Shown here: in pieces, positions 11,401 to 25,500 of the stretch
How the letters are laid out: each line of letters starts with the position of its first letter
Numbering within the stretch: position 1 is the stretch's first letter
From: Mercenaria mercenaria
Lineage: Eukaryota > Mollusca > Bivalvia > Venerida > Veneridae
DNA: 64,000 nt
Reading direction: 5' to 3'
Assembly (NCBI RefSeq): GCF_021730395.1
Contig: NC_069368.1
Location: forward strand, 16,262,001-16,326,000
Notes under the pieces: generated by a model
Databases searched by the model: none
Seen by the model: only the letters and a program-made list of their open reading frames with translations
What the model was told of the DNA's origin: nothing
Position numbers and translations under genes: made by a program

Positions 11401-14400
11401 GTATGAGTCTCAAAAACATTTTCCAAACTTCTTAGTTATTACAGAAATGTAAAAATACCCCACTATTATCTGAAAGAAACAGCAGTCACAATTTTCTAGA
11501 GGCTATGCATGCAAGTGGATTTATTGTATCATAATCCTAATGTATATGTTTAATTTAAGTGATTTTGATAAATTTCCAGCTACGCAGAGAGTTGACAGCT
11601 AAAGCGGCTGGTTTGCAGTTTATCCCAGCCAGGGAACTTCAGAAGGACACAGATCATCAAGCTTCTAGTGAATCAGAAGATACATGTACATCTGAGATGG
11701 TTTCTGAAAAAGATTCTCGACGACCTGTTGCATACCGTAAGGTAAGGATAAGTAATTTTAGCCAAGGTATCACACAGAAAGAAAGGCTTCAAGTAGCACC
11801 ATGTAGTTGTTTCTGTTACTGTCCGATCATTCTAATCAGATACGAAATTTCATGCTTGTTGCTGAAAAGGTTATTTCACTGGGATACAACTTGTGGAAAG
11901 CCAACTACCTGGTTTATGGAAAGTTGGGGGTTCTACCAAGGTGCCTGCCTGTGATGATTAAGTAATGCCTGGAGGGGCACCTGGGCTGGTCCACCTCCAT
12001 CAAAAGCTGGAAATGCTGATATATAACATCCTATATTGTGTCGATGCAAACAAAAACAAAAATCAATTTTTGAATATAAAATAAAGCAAAATTGCTAATA
12101 AAGATCATCTAAAATTTACATTGTTATAAAGAAATTGCTGTCTGTCAGATAGTTCTTTGCAGTCATTAAAATATAATGGATAATTGGAATATTTTGACCC
12201 AAGCCATGAGTATGTGTCATCTTCAATTTCATGAAGAAAAAGTCCCTTTGTTAGACTATGACTTATAGCTAAGAAAAAGCAACTTTTGTTAAACATTTAC
12301 TTACCTGTTTGTAATTTCAGACTGATTATGTGGAAGAGGTTTATGAAGCTCCAACACACTCGAGTGATGGAAGTGCAGATGATGACAGTGATGATGATGA
12401 TGATGATGATGAAGGTAGTGATGATGGCCATGAGGAGGTAGGGGATCATGATAAAGTGCATCAACGACCGCTGATCGATCCCGACACAGAGCGTCAAGGA
12501 ACAGAGATGTCCTTCAGAAACATGCAGATCTGGTACTGTACAACCATAATGTTGGAAAAACTACGTCTCACAGTTCAGTGTGAACGCTGTAAGAATAAAA
12601 CCGACTTCGTTACTCCACCAAATCGTGTCAATTCTGTGGCATGCAGCAAATGTAACAACACTCAGCTTGTTGTATTTAGACCTGTCCTTACACATGCATA
12701 CTCGAGCACATTTGGCTATTTGGATTTGGATGGCTGTGCAGCCTTTGATGTAATTCTGCAAGACTGTCACTTCTCCTTGGGCTGTGTGATGTGCTCCAGG
12801 GATATACTCGTCAAGGTATATGTCATATCAGTGTATTATGATACACGAAAAATTTGTAAAATTCCTGAAAGTTGCAGAATAGCATGACAGATAAATTTTG
12901 GACAGATGTCAAAAATGACATGCATGTTCCCAGTCCTAACTTACTGGGATAATCTCTTGAATGACAAGAATGTTACTGGCTATTCTGGTTTCATAATTAT
13001 AATGTACTGGAGAGTAATAAAGATGAAATTGAGCTTGATCAGAAGTACCCTTACAGGTCTAGTTAGGAGACCTTAGCAAATGTAAAGGCTTGCTTAAAAT
13101 TGTCATACAAAAACAAAATAAGTATTCATAAAATACTCAAGCAGGCGAGTGTTGGTCTACGGATCATGGGGTCGCGAGTTCGATCCCCGGGCAGAGAGTA
13201 TGTTTCCATGACGTTTTGATAAAAGACATTGTGTCTGAAATCATTCGTCCTCCACCTCTGATAATTCATGTGGGGAAGTTGGCAGTTACTTGCGGAGAAC
13301 AGGTTTGTACTGGTACAGAATCCAGGAACACTGGTTAGGTTTACTGCCTGCCGTTACATGACTGAAATACTGTTGAAAAACGGCGTTAAACCCAAAACAA
13401 ACAAACAAACAAATTATAAAATACTCTTGTTACAGTAACATTCTTAGACTGAAGAATATTAAGTGGAAGCAGAACTGATATAAACATTATTGAGTATAAA
13501 TGCTGTTTTTTCACTTCAGTCATTCACAGCAGGACGTGTGATGGAGGTGTGGTGTCGCGGATGTCATTCAAAGATGAAATTTGCTGCAGATTCTGTTAAA
13601 TTAGCAGTACTTACAACTGATGGAATAGACAAAGCTAAATGTGAGTCTTCTTTACTTTATTCTTAACTTCAGTGATTATACCACTGCAAAGTTATCTATC
13701 GCTTGCACTTGCTATGTACATACTGTGAGGACGCCTTTGTGTTGATCTGCTGTCAGTATGTGACGCCCGTAAGTTTTCTCTCTCTAATATTGACAAAATA
13801 TTGGTAATTCGATTTTGCCACCTTATCTGGTAGGAGTACAATTTGATATCCATTACGCATGGGAAGTTCTATAGATGTGATAATTTAAGTATCACAGATG
13901 CTACTAAAATCTCAAAAATTTCTAAGTCAAATGTAAGAGAAAACTTTACAGGCCTTAGTGTATTATTTGCATTACATAGAACAATTGGTTTGATGGGATT
14001 TTATTTTATTCTCAGTTTCTGGGAAGATTCACACTGTTGGTGTAAAGAAGAATCAGCGAGTTCTCAAAGATCCAGCTATACAGGAAGGAAACCCTCTACC
14101 AAATAATGGAGCATGTAAACATTACAAGAAAAGCTTTAGATGGCTCAGGTATGTTTTTATACCAGATGCTTCTGATGGTATAGGAGTAAGGATTAATATT
14201 TGTTCTAAGCACAAAGGAGTATATCAAGTCTTTGTCAACAGCTATTATGGTACTCACATAAACTACAGTGTTTAAAAAGTCTGTCTATGTACGAAGTCAC
14301 AGAGAAGTCTGTTAAAATGTTAACTTTCAGATTGCAAAAAAATGCATTGATTGAATAGGTCATTACTTTAGAGTGAAATTTAGAAATATCGAAAAATAGA

Positions 14401-17001
14401 TTTGTAGGTTAGTCCATGAAAATTTAATTTTAATAATTAAGATTTTTGGCTAGTGGTCTTGATTGGGATGGTCAGTCATGAAATCAGCTTTGTGCAAACA
14501 TGTCAGAAGTTTGAGTGTCAAAATTCAATTTGGTCTATTTGTTGTATAGATTTCCTTGCTGTGGAAAGACATACCCATGTGATATCTGCCATGATGATAA
14601 AGAAGATCACGAGATGAAGTTTGCCAACAGGATGATCTGTGGTTTCTGCTGTAAAGAACAGGTATGGTTTGACTCTCACATTACTTTATTCAGTGGAATT
14701 TTTTTCGTTCAAACTCGGATAATTCAAACACGGGAACTCATTGTCAGGTACTGACAAAGTCTCTATATAATGTATATTGTCTGTTGGCTTGAACTACTGG
14801 TAACTCGAATAAAGTTCGCCAGTCCTGTCAAGTTCGAGCGATGAAGTTTGACTATAGATCATTATGTTCTGTGTTTGAGAATGGACATCGTGATTTACAT
14901 TTTGTAATTAGAATCTGTCCAATAGTACATTGTAGATTTTTATTCAGAAATGTGCATTTTTTTCTGTTTGCTTATTTTGTGGCAGAACTATAGCTGTATA
15001 TTTTTCCTTTATGAAATTTAACTCCACATTCTTGAGTTCCAATAATTCATGCCTCATTACATTTGATGGCTAAAATATGTATCAGAGGGTGAGGAGCTAA
15101 AACAAGACATCTAATTTTAGTAATTTCTGCACATTCGAAACAAATACATAAGTCTGCTTGCTTCAATTTTTCACAGTTAGCCAAATATCAGTTTGAGTCC
15201 TTACATTGCTACTGATTTTGTGTTAGTGAATTATTCTAATCAAAACATTGTCAAAATTAACCTTAAGAAGAACACTTGTGCTGATTGTTCAACATTTAAT
15301 GTATGGGATGTTAAAGATTACAAAAAATATTTATGCTAACCTTGTAATGGCTACAAGGTGTTGTTCTTGGTTTTGCATAAATGACTGTGTCATAACTTAA
15401 GGTTGATCAAATGTGCAGAATCACCTTAAAACTTGAGAAGTAGGAAATAATTAATATGAAGATTTTTTATTGTTGTATTTTTGTATTGCAGCCTTTTGCT
15501 GCTGAGAGACCATGCACAAGCTGTAGCAGCGCTTTAACCAAAGTACGAAGCTCACATTGGGAAGGTGGACGTGGATGTAGGGATAAAATCGCTATGAGCA
15601 GGTACTTGTAGATGATTCTCTTACCTCCAACAAATTGTTTAACATACTCTGTAAATAATGTTCCATACTGTAATGTTAGATATACACTAGCATATGTCAG
15701 TTTTAATGTCACTAACAGGTGCGTTTATGGAAACATGTTTAAGGGACTTTCTTTAAGCTATGAATGATATGAAAACATTTTCACATACATAGCTCATTGA
15801 TATTGAATTGCTTGTAAATACATGTACTAATAAGAATTTAAACATAAGGTGTTTAAAGAAGTTTGGTATTGTGACGTTCGAATGCCATACCTAATCATTT
15901 ATGTTTTTGCAAACATATCTGTATTATGTAGAAAAAAATATTTTTCAAAACTTCATCTGCCATAAAATACTCTGTAGCTGATGTTTGTTCTGAAACCTCA
16001 GCGATTTTTTTCCTTCTTTATAAAGTACCCGTGAAAGGACCTTTTCCCAACTGAAAAATGCAATATTTTTTCCCAATTATCATCAAAAATTTCCCCAAAT
16101 TACCAAATTAAGTTTGCATTTTGATGATTGCAGAAGGAAAACTTAGTTACATTGGCATTCACCATGATTTAACCATTTAAACAGTTTGTTGGATGCAATT
16201 TGTAAACATGGAATTAAAGGAAGAAGCATTCTAAATGGTGTTATTAATTAACTATAATCTGAGTAAAAACCCCGCTATTTTTCCCAATTTATCCGGTACC
16301 GGACCTTTTCCCAAAAGGGAAAAAAAATCACTGAACCTAGACCTATTGTCAACCTCAGTGACTTCAATCTGAAACATTTGATATGCTTTATGTTCTGTTT
16401 GATCTGTTTGTTAAATTAGCACAAATTGTAATGAAACTTTACATAAATATGACTGTTCCTATATTCTTACAGCTACAGATATGTTGGCAAAATTTTAGCA
16501 GTATAAATCTTTTGTCATCAGAGTTATAGCAAAGAGAATGCTGTGAATAATTAATTTTCTTTGATGTCTTGGTTGAGTCAGTCTGTGATATTTCATCACA
16601 GTGAAATAATAAAATTCCCATTCAATTTATGTTCAAAGTTTTAAATCCATAAACTAAACAGCGGTTTTGACAAAAAAACAACATGAAATTTTGAGCCCTT
16701 GAATTTAAAAGATGTCTCAGTATTTTGCACTGTTAAGTCTAAATCACAATTTGAGTTCAGACCCAGATAATACTTGTCATTTTTGTCTAAGGTAAATTGT
16801 TAATATAATCAAGATTATAAATAGTAGTCACAGCTTGCAAGCAAAATTCTGGAAAGACTGACCTGTTACGACATGTTGATTTTTCTTTACAGATCAGATG
16901 AGAGGAAATACGCTAACATGAACAAGACGCTGTCGAATAAAGCAAAGGCAGCACAGGAGAAAAACAAGGGCAAGAAGAACACAAAACTGAGACATACATA
17001 G
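8487..17001 (+). CDS. CCCH / RWD-like / CHY zinc-finger protein, 11 coding exons
   Basis: Exons read from GT-AG sites and unbroken phase: 8487-9329, 10293-10352, 10663-10715, 11168-11312, 11580-11741, 12321-12815, 13520-13640, 14016-14148, 14550-14661, 15492-15601, 16893-17001. The product is about 780 residues. Exon 1 carries three CCCH fingers: C-x8-C-x5-C-x3-H twice, then C-x7-C-x5-C-x3-H, the typical RNA-binding type. Exons 1-5 ('FIFTFFPTDPDW', 'QVEFGQDYPLK') look RWD-like. Exon 6 has an Asp-rich tract, then paired CxxC knuckles continuing into exon 7. Exons 8-10 encode a CHY finger ('CCGKTYPCDICHDDKEDH', then further CxxC pairs). The tail is Lys-rich. Start: the open frame extends up to a stop at 8331 but has no ATG before 8487, immediately ahead of finger 1; a non-ATG start or an upstream spliced exon is possible. 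The role is probably RNA- or protein-handling; exact function unknown. Confidence 0.85.
11885..12060 (+). repeat. Degraded SINE body in intron 5
   Basis: The text 'gggggttctaccaaggtgcc', 'ggaggggcacctggg', 'aaagctggaaatgc' and 'tgtgtcgatgc' followed by an A-rich tail matches, in order, the body of the SINE at 22080-22375. No tRNA head is preserved. It sits in the intron between exons 5 and 6 of the CCCH/CHY gene. Confidence 0.7.
13139..13415 (+). repeat. tRNA-derived SINE in intron 6, with 11 bp target-site duplication
   Basis: The element begins with a tRNA-like head whose B box 'gagttcgatcccc' is intact and ends 'ggcgttaaacccaaaacaaac' with an (AAAC)n tail. It is bounded by the direct repeat ATAAAATACTC at 13128-13138 and 13416-13426, the hallmark of LINE-driven retroposition. 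Its 3' end (atgactgaaatactgttgaa..gttaaaccc) is shared with the SINE at 28404-28733. Confidence 0.9.
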
Positions 17002-17029
17002 AAACTTACATTAACAGCCATCTGTTATA

Positions 17030-17375
17030 TAATCATTTTAATCAGATATATTGTACATAAAAATATTGATATTGACAACATTAAACAAAAAAAATGTATA
17101 TGGCAACATATATTTTGATAGAAAAACATACAGAAAAAACATTTATATTGACAGTATATGTAAATAGATAGAAAAACGTACATGGAAACATTTATATTGA
17201 CAGCATATGTAAAAACACACAGAAACATATATTTTGATAGAAAACTGTACATGGAAACATATATTTTGACAGTATATTTAAAAACATACACAGAACCATA
17301 TATTTTGATAGAAAACTGTACGTGGAAACACCTTATATGGAACGAAAAACATGCATGGAACGCATATTTAGAGTA
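17030..17375. repeat. Short tandem repeats in the probable 3' UTR of the CCCH/CHY gene
   Basis: Alternating units such as 'acatatattttgatagaaaa' and 'catttatattgacagtatat' repeat with a full period of about 62 bp, 5-6 times, starting about 30 bp after the stop codon. Open frames across it on either strand are repeat artefacts. Confidence 0.8.
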
Positions 17376-17410
17376 TATGTATATTGTCACAATTTGTCAG
17401 TTTATTTATT

Positions 17411-17760
17411 AATAAAAACAAAAAAACATTGATTAAAAAATGTAAATACATAGATCAAATATACTTGGAAATGTTTATATTGATGATATGCTTTAGTAGC
17501 TATTTGGATATAATTTGTTGAAATTAAGCTAAAAAATATTTTTTAACTGTCAGATGCAAAATATTTATAATTTTCATTTCATTAATACAGAAGTTGTCAG
17601 AATCAGAGCTTTTAATTTTGAGAAGAGTCGAGTGAACAGCGATTAACTTTGAATGACAAATCAACTGAAGAATTGTTATATTTGATTTTTCACTTTTTTA
17701 TATGCCTGTTTACAAGCAGTAGTGTATTAGCTAATAGCTACTTACCAAATTATAAATAAA
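17411..17760 (+). terminator. Candidate polyadenylation signals of the CCCH/CHY gene
   Basis: Canonical AATAAA hexamers occur at 17411-17416 and 17755-17760. Either could end the transcript, giving a 3' UTR that includes the short tandem repeats. No cleavage evidence is available from sequence alone. Confidence 0.4.
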
Positions 17761-17799
17761 AATGGTTTCTTCAGTTTGAAGGTGTTGTAGCTGCTTGTT

Positions 17800-18283
17800 T
17801 TAAGTTTACATGAAATTTGTTCAGGATGAGCTACTACTAGTATTAGTATAGGTAGATGGTCCATGGTCCTGTGTCAAGGTATTTACTTATGAAATTACTG
17901 GTCAGAATTACTGTCACAACCTGGCATGTACCTCCATCAAATCTTTTCAAATGGTATAACTTTGCCCCTTTCATAAATAGAAAAGCCTTTTAACAACTTT
18001 TTTTGCATGAACTGCTTAATGGATCTCCATCAGGATTAGTCATTGCATCATTATAAGGTCTATCCCAATAAGGGTGCTTGGTCCCATTAAGGGGTCGCCA
18101 TAGCTTAAAGAAGAAATGTCTTTAAACAACTTCTCGTGAACAGTTTTTTGGATCTTCATATACTTGATCAGTAGCATCACTATCGAGTCCCTCCAGACTT
18201 CATTTAAATGGAGGCACTTTGTTTCTTTTAGGGGCTGCTAGAGCTAAAAAATAGAAATACCTTTGAATAAATTCGTCTCATGA
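17800..18283. other. Intergenic DNA with faint dispersed-repeat texture
   Basis: Phrases such as 'tttaacaactttt', 'ggatctccat' and 'ggtgcttggtcccattaag' recall old bivalve dispersed repeats, but no ends or coding frames can be defined. No gene seen. Confidence 0.4.
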
Positions 18284-19190
18284 AAATATTAGGTATTGTG
18301 TTACTGTAGATCATTTTTGGCTAAAATATTAAGAAGATGCGGACAATTATTCAGATTGAAATTATAAACAATTCTTTTTTTAGCAGCCATGTCCCTCATC
18401 ACATTGTCCTCGTCAACAATTTGATATCTATAGTCAAAAAGTATGTCACTTGGTAAAATCAGAAGGGAATTTAACCTTACATAGTACAATGGTAGGTGGC
18501 AGTGCAAGAAACTGTTAAACAGAAAAATATCATAACTCCTTGAACAATTGTATTATAGCCTCCCTCTTGGTGCTTTATTTTTTAAGCTATGGGATATATT
18601 TTTTTTTTGCCCCTGTAGATTGCTTGATCTGACCATTTTAAACTTCAGTTGTCTGTCTTCATACAATGATTGTGTTCACAGTATGACCCATATTGTCCTT
18701 TTGAGCCAGTAGGTCAAGGTCACTGTGATCCATCTGTATTAAAATGGAAATGACACGTTTTATTATCAGGATGACTTTGGGACCAAAAAAATGATAAGTT
18801 CTCATTTATACCAGGAGAATGAATCGCTTATGGTATTCAAAGCTCAATTGTCTGGGGTCTGTAATGGTCATTATTATGCACCAAGATACAAATTATGACC
18901 GTTCGTTGGTCCGTCCGTTTGTTGTTTTTGTTCCATATCTGCTTAACCTCCTGGACGATTTTCATAAAACTAGCATCATTGCTAACCCTATCAAGATGAT
19001 GTGCAGAGCGCACATCCAATGTCACTAGATCAAGGTCAGTGTCGCACTTGAAGGTAAAAGTTGAAAGAGCTTAACTTCGTTTTGCTTTATATTCTATAAA
19101 TCACCAATTTTACTTTAACAAGACAACGTGCAGAGCGCAGTACCCGGTAGCTAGGTCCAAGGTCAAGGTCATATTTGGAGCCCTGCTAAA
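18284..19190. repeat. Duplicated flank module, copy 1 (3' of glutaredoxin copy 1)
   Basis: A stretch of about 0.9 kb, starting near 'gtagatcatttttggctaaaatattaagaag' (only its start quoted) and running through 'gaatcgcttatggtattcaa', recurs at 35944-36835 and 43612-44540 in the same orientation. It lies directly 3' of the glutaredoxin genes and marks segmental duplication. The short open frames inside it on both strands are not conserved as proteins. Confidence 0.85.
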
Positions 19191-19557
19191 CTGGCACGAT
19201 GTAAGTTGTATACATGACAGTAGTAACAGAGTATATTAGTTTAATAAAATATGAACAAAAACAGATTTGGCGCACAAGTATGCTTTTATAAGATTATATA
19301 TATGCATTGAATATACAATATTATCAAAAATGATCATACATGTTAATAGGATGAATTAATCAATCTTAGTTTAATAGCATACATGTCAGTGACGATTTCG
19401 TATATATATTAACGTAATTTGATTTGCATATCAGTTCTCAACAGCATCAAAATGGAGAAACACAACCCCAGCCCTTCCCCGGATTTCACAGTTGTTAGTA
19501 GATACTAAGATGTTGTGGAATTATAGGAATGGTCAAAAACTGCTTTAGCTGTATTTT

Positions 19558-22500
19558 CTATGCTTTTGTTTTCTTCTTGAGCATTTCTACTAGCTGTCCG
19601 CTACTATCCAGAGCTCGAGTTTCAGTTCCACCGCCGATAAATTTACCATTGATGAACACACGGGGTACCTGTCAATATATAATATTTGTTATCTACTATT
19701 CCGTACAAGTCTCGATCTCTCACTTTCTCTCAAAGCTGAGCAAACTGGAAGAAATTGCAATAAGATTTAAAGACCACCCTCGTGGGGCGGGGTGGGGAGG
19801 ATGAAAAAGTCGTAGTCTCTTTTTTCCCCTGTTTGTAGGTGATAATATTTACATTCTTGCATAAGAACTACTTTTTTTACTGGATCCGCCCATGTATTAG
19901 CGGGAGAAAAATCGTGTGCAAACAAGGCAGTTCACGTGCTGTTAATACATGATTTTTAGCTCGACTATTCATAGAATAGTGAGCTATTGCACTCGCCCAT
20001 GCGTCGGCGTCCGCGTCGGCGTCGGCGTCCGCGTCCGCGTCCCGATTTTGGTTAAGGTTTTGTATGTAAGCTGGTATCTCAGTAACCACTTGTGGGAATG
20101 GATTGAAACTTCACACACTTATTCACTGTGACAAACTGACTTACATTGCACAGGTTCCATAACTCTACTTTGCTTTTTAACAAAATTATGCCCCTTTTTC
20201 GACTTAGAAATTTTTGGTTAAGGTTTTGTATGTAAGCTGGTAACTCAGTAACTACTTGTGGGAATGGATTGAAACTTCACACACTTATTCACTGTGATGA
20301 ACTGATCTACATTGCACAGGTTCCATAACTCTATTTTGCTTTTTTACAAAATTATGCCCCTTTTTCGACTTAGGAATTTTTGGTTAAGGTTTTGTATGTA
20401 AGCTGGTATCTCAGTACTTACTAATGGGAATGGATTGAAACTTCACATACTTGTTCACTATCATGTTCTGACATGCACTAAGCAAGTCCCATAACTCTAC
20501 TCTCTTTTTTTTCAAAATTATGCCCCTTTTTCGACTTAGCAGTTTTTGGTTAAATTTTTGTATGTAAACTGATATCTCAGTATCCACTAATTGGAATGGA
20601 TTGAAACTTCACACACTTGTTCACTGTCATGATCTAACATGCACTGTGAAGGTCCCATAACTCTACTTGGCATTTTTACAAAATTATGCCCCTTTGACTT
20701 AGCAGTTTTTTGTTAAGTTTTTGTATGTAAGCTGGTATCTCAGTATCCACAAATTGGAAAGGATTGAAACTTCACACACTTGTTCACTGTCATGATATGA
20801 CATGCAGTACAGAGGTTCAATACCTCTACTTTGCATTTTACAAAATTATGCCCCTTTTTCAACTTTTGTATTCATTCAATTGACAAGGCTGTTGAATAGT
20901 CGAGCGTTGCTGTCCTCCGACAGCTCTTGTTATTTTTGAAATGCTTTGTCAGGGATGTATATGTATTTCTGCGCAGGTTGATATCTGGTGTCTGCGTCTT
21001 GATTCTTCCATGATAATCTCTTCTTGTAACATAAACGAGGCAATCTAATCCATAGTATGTTTTGCTGTATCAGTTACCAAACCCAAACGCACTACCCCCA
21101 AAAATGTACGTATTCGCTCCACCCCTTGTTTACACCCCTTTTAGAAGTCGGATTCGATTCATTTTTTGTTGATAACCGTGAATGTATAAAAACAAAGACA
21201 AATATCAAACAGGGAATGCCACGTACCAAAAACGCAGTCTCCCAAAAACGAAACCCACAGCACGCAGACGTGTACACCACAAACACGCACGCACGCACGT
21301 ACACACAAAGCACACGAGGACAAAACGAATAAACAAAGGACACACACACACGTACGCACACACACACGCGTACACACAAAGCCAACACACGAGGACAAAA
21401 CGAACAAACATAGGAACACAGTGGGGCACCGCCTTGGAACGGTCAGTGGCAAAAACACCACTGGGGAGCTTAAACTGGTTTATGGTGCGCACCCAACCTC
21501 ACTCTTACCCCCACCATGTTTCAAAGACACGGGGCAGTGTAAATAAAAGTAATCCCCTCCAGGTGAATCCCTAAAACACGTAATGGAAACAAAAAGGCAT
21601 GACATGTAAAACACAAAAATGCTCGTGTTTAAATATATAAAAAGCAAACCTTAAGAACCAAAAACGTATGTACTCCATGCCTTTGTAGAAGACAGCAGTT
21701 GTATAGGGGCCGGTTTACTTGTAAACAAACGGGCGCCATCTTGGATGACCTAGTTACTATTTAAATTAACTCATTTGCATATAAGAAATGAACTCAGTAC
21801 GCATGCGCGGCGGCCATTTTGAATTCTATTTTTAGAATGACTTCATAATGTTATAAATAGAAACAATAGTTACAAATCTATTTTAAGACTGTCATACTGA
21901 AGAGGACTTCATGTTTTATAAATAGAAAATGTCTCCCAGAAATATACGGAGCTGACTCGTATACCTATCTAGCGCGTGGTCGCGCACATTGAGGGTCAGG
22001 TGCTCAGCCCTAGCCGGGAAGATAACATGAAAACAAAATATTACAAGAAAATCAAATAGAATATGAATTATACTTAACCATATCTCCGTGGCCGAGTGGT
22101 TAAGGTGTCTGACTTCAAATCACTTGCCCCTCATCGATGTTGGTTCGAGCCTCACTCGGGGCGTTGAATTCTTCATGTGAGGAAGCCATCCAGCTGGCTT
22201 ACGGAAGGTCGGTGGTTCTACCCGGGTGCCCGCTCGTGATGAAATAATGCACGGAGGGGCACCTGGGGTCTTCCTCCAGAATTAAAGCTGGAAAGTCGCC
22301 ATATGACCTATCATGTGTCGGTGCGACGTCCAAAAAATAAAAAATAAATAAATATATATATATATATATATAAATTCATCTAAGATCTAAATGAACAAAT
22401 GCATGTTTTTAATTAAAACAGACTATTTTGATAAACAAAGAACATTACTTTCTAAATCGAAATATTTATCACATTAAAACTAAAACATTAGCCATTGTTT

Positions 22501-25500
22501 AAGATAAATACATGTTTAAAGAAGCAAGATTTACTGAAGATTACTTTTTTGTCCACGATGTGTACCCCTCGGCGCCCACTAAGTAAATGACCATGTATCT
22601 GTTTTAACAAGAGGTCATTCAAATGAACTTATAGTCTAATTTTAGAATGAACTTTCGACGTCGGTGCAACTATTATTAGGTACTATTATTAGGTACCTTA
22701 TGCTCCTAGCGATGGTCATTAATCAAACAAGTCTTCGATGGTCGAGCTTTGGTATTCATGCGTAAATTTATACTGGATGAAAAAAATCATTGAATTCTCC
22801 ATTTGGCACTCAGCCGTAATAGTGCACTTTCTGCATCTCTGAGTCCATGCCGAAAACTCATTATCTTTTTCGGAATAGCGCTGAAGCATGATAGTGCACT
22901 TTCTGCCTCTCTGAGTCCATGTGGAAAACTCATTATCTTTTTCGGAATAGCGCTGAAGCGTGATAGTGCACTTTCTGCCTCTCTGAATCCATGTGGAAAA
23001 CTCATTAAGTTTCCTGACTTGGAATTCACGCGTGACAATGCACGCGATGCCTGTCGGAGCAAGTATGGGAAAAACACATTAAATTTCCCGACTTGGAACT
23101 CGGGTGTTAGTGCCTCTTTCATACCATCAATAATATGATGTTAAAGAAGATTTTGGTAGTTTTCTTAAAAATTTGCCAACATTTTCAATGACCATCTTGA
23201 GTTTTAGAACCGGTAAGGTACTTTTTGAGAAGGTTGCTAAAAATCATCAAAAATAAGACGTTTTAGGGTCCATTTTTGCATTTTGGGTATCTGACATTTT
23301 TGAAAAGCCTTTAGGGTGCATTTTAACGTAGCCTAGGTCCCAACCGGAAATGAAGTCATTAAATTTCAAAGTCATCGTACAGGCTCGGGACTGGTACCGT
23401 TAGAAAGATCTTTTCTAGTAGGTTCAGAAAATATGTACTATTATGTGTCTATCTCTATCCGTTTTCCAGATATTGAGTTTAAAACCGGAATCATTCATCC
23501 GGAAACACCCGCCTTCATGCCTTTATTATTAAAGATAACCTAGGCATATTGGGTATCTAACCGAAGGTCTCGACGAGTACTATAAGTGGGTACACTCAAA
23601 ACTAAAGTGAAATCAATCATGCGTAAAATTCATATTTTCTGCGCGTTCCTAGACTCGAACCTGGTCAGTTGAGGTATCGTTGGAAAGGTCTCGTCAAGAA
23701 GACTCGGAAAATGTATACTTTTGATAATCGTATTTCCAAAAGGGACCGAATAATGGGCCAAAATCACTCAAGCGTTAAATGCCGATTATACTAAAGCTAG
23801 GCATGTAGGGTATCTAACCAAAGGTCTCGATAAGTACTATCAGGCAATCAACTTAAACCGGAAGTCAGATCACTCGTGCGTAATATAAGCTTGCCTGATC
23901 CTTACTCTTTGATATTGAAAATGGCAGTGAATGAATTAACAGGGCAAAGTATCATAAATAGAGTCAAAGCAACGTTCTGATTAGTCAGTATAGCTTATAG
24001 CCAAGCTCTGACTGGCTAGGGATACGACGCATTCTGATTGGTTCAAAAGATTTATTCCTCAAAGAAAGGTTAGCTTACATGTTAAAACTTGTCAGTCATT
24101 TGTGCGGTAGTTCGGTTCAAAGCTGTTCAAAACTGGAATGTCTATTTTTAACCACCAATCAGAATTAATAGGAATGACCATTGTTACTAAAAATACACCG
24201 AATGAAAAGTATATAATAGCGCTTTCACCAGACAAAATCATTCTGGCTTCAGAAGTAAAATCATGGAAAATAGCTCGGGAGTATTCGAGAAAATGATGAA
24301 TTCCTTCGCTGCTGAACTCAAGGAAGTGTGTCCAGTACATCACAAAGTATGGATTTATGAAGTGCATTACAGTAAAGTACATTTTGGGTTTTCGGAAGAC
24401 ATTTGGGTAGAATTATTAACAAGCTATATAAGAAACAGGACGAATTTGAATGTAGACTTCTCCATCATCCACACTGGTGATCCGTATACGGACATGGGGA
24501 TCAATTTGCCTGGGGGTCATTATTTGGTAGATATAGAGTGTGCTTTACGCGACTTTCTGGAAGCGAAGGGGTGTCTCTATGTTAAGTACAAGGACATAAG
24601 AAAAACGAGAATAGAGTTCGATATGAATTACTCTACATGGGTATATATGCTCCGACAATATATGAGTAAATATCATCCGAAAATTGAACTCAAGTGGTGC
24701 GAACATAGCTTGCAACCAAATTTCTATTGCTCTTGTAACATCAGTACAGAACCTGAAGGACCCAAAATATCTACATAGATGTACTTACTATGCTCTGATC
24801 ATCATGCAAACAGAAATTAATAGATAAGAGCATTTTAAAGCGTGTCTGACTTGAACTTGTTGCTGAATTGTGTTGATCAATTTCACGAAATTTGTATGAA
24901 AGACAGGCTAAAAAGGCAGTTTTAAATAGTGTAAATGATGGATGTGCTACCATCAGATCTCTGTGGAAAAATATTTTCCGACTGTGTAGAAAGACTCTAC
25001 ATACCGTTATATTACATGTTGGCTTTTGGCAAAATAACAGCACAAAATTTTTCCCAAGGATGCATAAAACAGTGGTTAAAGCAAAATATCACTTTTATAT
25101 CTTTTAAAGACACTTTGATCGATATGATTCGGTTTCATAAGATGAATTTGAATATTGAGTCAAGCAGTGAAAGTGACTGGATGGCGTATATTCCTGAGAA
25201 TGAGGAAATAGCGCTTTATGTCAACGATGTGATACGAGGAGATGGCCAAGAATTTCAATACGATTGGTTTCCAGTCCAAGAGAATAATAATAAACATGAC
25301 TTAATTTTATTTACGAAATATGTAGATATCATTGATGCAATCCTTCATTTAGAATTGCGAGAAACGCTTATTGAGAAGCATGATATCACTTTGTGAAAAC
25401 GATGTTGAATAAATAAAATACAATAAACAAATATGTTGTTTTATTTGTGTACACAACTCAAATTCAAATGTATAGATTATAAATAACAAAGATATTGTTC

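Noticed and set aside
17025-17412. Minus- and plus-strand frames with repeated 'YVSMY'/'METFIL' text
   Set aside because: They merely translate the 62 bp tandem repeat of the 3' UTR.
18819-19028. Frames repeated in the three flank modules (also 36469-36733 and 44149-44358)
   Set aside because: They are carried by duplicated non-coding DNA; lengths and reading frames are not preserved among copies.
21057-21574. Overlapping His/Thr/Val/Cys-rich frames on both strands
   Set aside because: Caused by CA/CGCA low-complexity DNA.
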